Assembly (NCBI RefSeq): GCF_028453695.1
Contig: NC_135775.1
Coordinates: forward strand, 8,944,046-9,008,045
Direction: 5' to 3'
From: Augochlora pura
Taxonomy: Eukaryota > Arthropoda > Insecta > Hymenoptera > Halictidae
Length of the DNA stretch: 64,000 bases
Positions 59,031 through 64,000 of the stretch are shown here, piece by piece; position 1 is the first letter of the stretch, and every line of letters begins with the position of its first letter. The notes beneath the pieces were generated by a model. It was not told where the DNA came from. It saw nothing but the letters and a program-made list of their open reading frames with translations, and ran no database searches. The position numbers were made by a program, and so were the translations under genes.

Positions 59031-60982
59031 TATCCGCTAAAAATATCAATACTTAACATCCTATCTCCTTCCCGTGTCCACATGAATCAATATAATTAAC
59101 AGGTAATACTTGCGCTGACATCTACATCTGGCTCTTATATCACGCATTCTTATTGCCTACATCATTAAGCTCTGGCAGCAATCGAGGACGTAAAATGACC
59201 CAGTTAAAACTCTCCATTCGACGATTACTGTAACAGCTAGGAGAAGTTCCAAGCGATGCCACGTGCTCGCATTATAATAAAAATCGACCGCACTTGAATA
59301 TACGATAGCTCGCGAGTTTTGCGAAATATTTTGAGAACATCGATCAGATCCACCCGCAATCCAGCAGATTTTTCCCCGGCCGGCTTCCCTGCAACCGTAT
59401 ACGGCTTCAATCACTTACTTTTTATTTTTTTCCGGCAATATTTGCAAAATGACGGGCACCGATACCGCGGCCGGCGAAATCTGGTTTCGCAGTGCAAGCC
59501 CGGGCGCCGCGGAACACAGTGCACAGGGGAACCGAAGTAGAAAATATTTTACATTTGTTTGAGAAAGACTAGCGCGTGACCATTAAAACTCGGCAATTTC
59601 GAATTCCCTTTGATCGCGGTGTCCAGTTACGAGACGAAAATCGGTGTCGCCCATTTTTTGATAACACCGAGGCCCGAACGCGTTCAATCTCGGCACACAA
59701 AAGCCGGTTTCGTCAAAACAATATTTCAACGGGACGCGCGCGCGTCCGCCGAGCTCTTATTTCACGCGTTCTGAACTTTTCTATCTGCGAGCCGACATTT
59801 TTTCTGTTTTTGTTTTTTTTTCTTCTCCATCCTCTGCCGCGCGCCCGCCCATCTCCGCCCGCCCGCATTGTAGCACACCTATTCCCGTTCTAGAATTTAT
59901 CTGCAGCAACGGCGACCCGCTGCTTTTTAAAATGTGCGTCGCGGGCACATGCTCTTAGCGAACATTTGATAGCCGAGGCGTAACGAGCACGTCGCTCGCC
60001 AATTGTTTCGCGCGCGCGAATCTTCGAGGGCTCTCGCTTTGTGTCGCGAAACACGCCGATCGAGTATTTTGCCGGGGACTTTCGCGAAACTTGTTAAACG
60101 ATTGTTAACGACCGCGCGCCTACCGGACACGTACGCCACGGTTTTAATCGCGACTCGCCTCTTGAGCGAACCATTTTATCTGCGAATATATGATACCTCT
60201 CTGTTAACCCAATTAAAGGGCTAGTGAAGCATGTGTGTACACACTTGTCAATGTATCGATCGTTTACGTTCGTTACCGTACGACATTCCCTCTTGTTTGA
60301 CAGATTTTTATTAGAACAGTTTATCGTTCGTTTGCAAGCTTTATCGTAAAAGAATATGAGATCAATCCGATCACTAATTCTTATAATTGGACTTCGAAGG
60401 TTTATGCAAATGCCTTTTTCGTAGAAAATCGATGTCAGAGATTTACGATCAGATGATTCCAAATATATATTCTTTATTTTGCATGTTTTCCATGCCCCAT
60501 ACGTCTCCCACATTTATGTTTAAAAACATGTTCAATAACATATTTCATATCTTGTTTGCCGTGCACATGCATACATCATGCTCCTCTGAATCATCTATCT
60601 TGTTGATTTAATTTAGTCCATTTGTCAGTTTATATCGTGATCGGATTTAGTTAATAACGGTTCAGTTTTATTAATGCCGGGAGTTCGGAAATGGTGAATT
60701 TTATTAACGAATAGCCAGATCGAAGCCAACTTCGTTATTAATGAAAATAATGAAGGCAGTATTTCTCGCCAAACATGTAATGAAAGTACAAAGACCCGTC
60801 GGAAATCATAATTAGTTCGGTAATTCTGCTTGAGTAAAAGGTATAAATTGATAATATTATACGGTGTAGATAAAAGTCACCAACTAACGCCATTAAATTT
60901 AGAAAAATGCTTGTAAAATACTGTAGTAGGTTTACGAACAGTTTTAAAACGCTTCTTGATATTTAATATCAGACTTAACACA

Positions 60983-61170
60983 TAATATTTAATATATAAT
61001 ATACGCATATATGCTTAATATTTAATATATCATATACTTACATGTGCTTAATATTTAAAACATAATGTACGCATGTATGCCTAATATTTAATATATAGTC
61101 TACGCACATATGGTTAATATTTAATATATTGTATAATATACGCATGCATGCTTAATATTTAGTAGATTAT
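60983..61170. repeat. 33-bp AT-rich minisatellite
   Basis: Units begin (TAATATTTAATATAT) at 60983, 61016, 61049, 61082 and 61115, exactly 33 bp apart, and again at 61153 after a 38-bp step. Each carries an ATACGCATATATGC-like segment. Confidence 0.88.
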
Positions 61171-62024
61171 AATTACTGTGACGAAATAACAGGTTCTGAT
61201 GTCATTAGTCAGGTTCACAGTTTCATTGTGCATTTTTCATCACATGGCCATTTAATAGTGTATATATTCCTTCGGAAGTGACTTTATTAGAAACGGAGAT
61301 GAAATATAAAGGAATTGAAATGAAAGAAAAAAAGTGGTCGGAGAAAGGTAGAATTTTTACATGTACAAAGGCGAGGTTCAGTCCAAAAGGACTGCTTTAA
61401 CCTTTTATATCCCAGAGGCGTTCCGACGAACCACTTTCATTGAAATTGTTAAAGAAAAGTTCGTACATTACGTAAATAGTAAAAATCGCGCGCTGAAATA
61501 TGTTTAACTTGTTCGTTGTTTAAATAAAATATTTCATATATCCGAAACAAATATCGCGCTGCAAAAGACGTAACCGCGCGCAATTCGACGCGCAAGAGTT
61601 CCCATCGAATGAAATGATAACATCCAATTAGAATATCGACAGCGCTAGCTGATTTTCAGCAAAATTGCATTATCTGACAGACATAATTATTTCCAGGAAC
61701 CAGTGCCGGCGACTCTCTTACCTTCCATTACGGATCATTGAAATTATAATTATTATTTAATCCGGTTGACACGGCAGTCGTATCTCCGTTTCCATGCCGA
61801 GCCCCATCAACGCCCGATAGACAATGCAACGGCCTCGGCCATAATATAATATTGGCGGGGCCGCTGAAAGGGCCGCGGCAACACAAAGCACACAATTATC
61901 TCGCGACGAAACGCGTGATATTATTCTTCTATGTGTCGTAGAGAGCGAAATCCTGTCACAGTCTGCATTATAGCAGCGTCGAACGCGATGATAAAGCGCA
62001 CGTCATCGCGACGAACCTCCTCCT

Positions 62025-62046
62025 CCCCCCCCCCCCCCCCCCCCCC
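62025..62046. repeat. Poly-C tract
   Basis: About 22 C. Length is unreliable in assemblies. Confidence 0.8.
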
Positions 62047-63084
62047 GTCCGGCCCGCATATCAAATAATCAAAATTGTAAAGCGTGCACCACAACAGCAC
62101 GGCGAGAAACGAAACAATCGGCATCTGTTATAAATATCAAAATTTGACGCGCTCCGCGATATGTAATTTTTCCTTTCCTATTTTTCGAATTATTTCGACA
62201 GGCATTTACTCATTGGGCCGTTCGGTTTTCATCAGTTCGTAATGAAAGCATTTTCATAAACTACGCTGGAATTTATTGTATTGTGTGACAAATTTAAAGA
62301 AAAAAAAAACTTCTCACATAGCACGTTGCGATGGGAACAGGTATAAAAGAATTTTTAACATTCAAACTTTTGCTTTGACTAGAATTAATAAAATTTAAAT
62401 ATAAAAGATTTTTCATAAGAAGAACAAATATTCCTTTGGAAAGTAGTTTTTTAGATTAATTGTAGGAGATGAAATATTTTTTAAATATTAGTAGATGAAA
62501 TAGGAAACTATGAAGACATTAAAAAAATAGACAAATATAATACTGGTTGCTCTTGTTAATTTATTTCTAATAAGTCTAATAATTATTATTAAATATTGTT
62601 GTCATACCGTTCACTGAATAGTATCCGGTATTTTCAACAATGATAGACTATTTTTCCAACACTCGATAAAATATCTGTCACAGAGAAATATTTATGTGTT
62701 CAAATTCCATTCAGAGCAGTACTTCCCTTCGCTAGTCCGCGCAATGTTTTTGGAAAAACTTCTGTGGTCGATGTTTCAAACAGAATCTATCGATAGTTCT
62801 GCAACTTTTTTCGATGCGCGCCCTCAATTGAGAAATTACTTGGGAACACATAGCGTCGGAATGCCGCGGACAAGTCTCGCATGAAATATAAATTCCGTAT
62901 CGCCGAAGCGCCAGGTCCCCGTCGGATGAATCGGGGCGTCTTCACGCCGGAATTATTCCGGTCACAATGAATCGCATGGCGAATTGCGAGAATCCCCCTT
63001 TTGAACTTCGTTGCATCGTACGAGCCCCCGGGAACAAAGGGACATTTCTGCACAAAGGAGCCAGCAGAGAGCCCGAACCTTCTC

Positions 63085-63180
63085 CCTCTCTCTCTCTCTC
63101 TTACTCTCCCTCTCTCTCTCTCTCTCTACCTCTCTACCGCTCTACCCCTCTCTCTTTCCATCTGCTTCCCTCTATATCCC
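63085..63180. repeat. (CT)n microsatellite
   Basis: CT-rich run with TACC interruptions; the open frames through it are Ser/Leu runs created by the repeat. Confidence 0.88.
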
Positions 63181-63504
63181 TTTTCTTTGGGGCTCGGTGA
63201 CTTTGGGGTGGAAAAACATTTACCCCCGAGCCGCTGAATCGACGAAAACATCCGACCGGTCGAAGAACCGATTAACGCGCCCTGAGACGATTTCGTGATC
63301 GGCGTGGAGAGACCGTGATAAAATCACGATTATTACACCCAAACTAACAATGAAACGAAACTCTATTATATTTCCTGAACATTGTTAACGGGCACAAAGC
63401 CTGCTCGAGTTTTCCATGAGCTCGCACAAACGATGTCATTAAAAAAATAAATGTGGCGCGAGCGTTTAAAACTGGCCTGTGCCTCTCTTCTACGACTCTT
63501 GCTT

Positions 63505-63748
63505 TTAACCCCTTGACGTACCATTTTCTTCACAGTCACTGCGATTAGGAATATTTCAATCGGCACAATTTCTTAGAAGGGACAGAACATTAATGTTTAT
63601 TCCGCGCCTGAATTTACACGTATGCTTAAATATTAATAACAACGGATTAGAATTCTATTCCAATTTTAAAGAACATCCATATTTAATTATTTATTACTAG
63701 TAATTTCCATCACTGTGTCGGACTCGTCAAAGTACGGCAAGGGGTTAA
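63505..63748 (+). mobile_element. TTAA element, family D, copy 6
   Basis: 244 bp, TTAACCCCTTGACGTACC at the left and GTCAAAGTACGGCAAGGGGT at the right before TAA. One of the best-preserved copies of the family. Confidence 0.9.
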
Positions 63749-64000
63749 TCGATACTTTAATACTTGGAATATGGAATGATTTATACTTTCAGTCCAAGAC
63801 ATTAGAAATAAATACAACCAAGTCTATAATTATGAGAATGATGCTTAACACTTTCCAATTATCAATACGACATAAAATAACAATTCTTGACTGAAAAAGT
63901 AGTAATAAAAATTAATGTAAGCTAAATATTGTAGATATTGCAGAATACATGTAAATTATAATAAAAGTCGTAAGATTAAATGACAACGTGATAGCGTTGT

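Larger units (their letters stand above)
59031..63504. other. No gene seen; GC-rich at 59320-60190 and 62880-63300
   Basis: AT-rich DNA with the 33-bp array, the poly-C tract and a CT microsatellite. No exon recognised. Confidence 0.55.

Overview
The window looks like AT-rich insect nuclear DNA, most plausibly from a hymenopteran. The reasons are the arrangement of CpG- and GC-rich islands in an AT-rich background, decayed mariner elements, many short TTAA-flanked repeats, and the exons of an insect Sidestep-type immunoglobulin receptor. There are no prokaryotic operons, and the long open frames in the GC-rich islands look like chance. The species cannot be fixed from the sequence alone.

Only one protein-coding gene is supported, on the minus strand at about 39.2-42.3 kb. 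Two exons (40263-40395 and 39241-39449) together encode one complete V-type Ig domain whose sequence matches the Sidestep family of axon-guidance cell-surface proteins. Their splice phases fit each other exactly. A third exon ending at 42102 carries a signal-peptide-like hydrophobic core and joins in frame, but it has no ATG, so the start codon lies further upstream (higher coordinates). The next Ig exon expected downstream was not found between 1 and 39240, so the gene probably leaves the low-coordinate end through a very long intron. The 5' part of the window (42.3-64 kb) is then either first-intron or upstream intergenic DNA.

The rest is non-coding and dominated by repeats. At least ten groups of 135-465 bp elements share one design: a TTAA at each end, terminal inverted repeats usually beginning CCC or CAC, and often a subterminal palindrome of 12-20 bp. 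They behave like piggyBac-type non-autonomous transposons (MITEs). Several sit inside one another exactly at internal TTAA sites (24.1-24.8, 31.4-32.2, 44.7-45.1 and 46.7-47.2 kb), so their order of arrival can be read. Other repeats are an internally deleted mariner (54046-54626), a mariner 5' fragment (from 55912), a nuclear copy of part of the mitochondrial 12S rRNA gene (about 20.1-20.3 kb), minisatellites of 28, 33 and 36 bp, a decayed ~60-bp periodic repeat (49.2-51.5 and 57.8-59.1 kb), and many GA/CT, GAC and poly-G/C tracts. A 100-base assembly gap lies at 25277-25376.

The strongest unusual signal is this set of TTAA elements with family-specific palindromes and nested insertions. I saw no tRNA, rRNA gene (apart from the mitochondrial copy), CRISPR array or other RNA gene.
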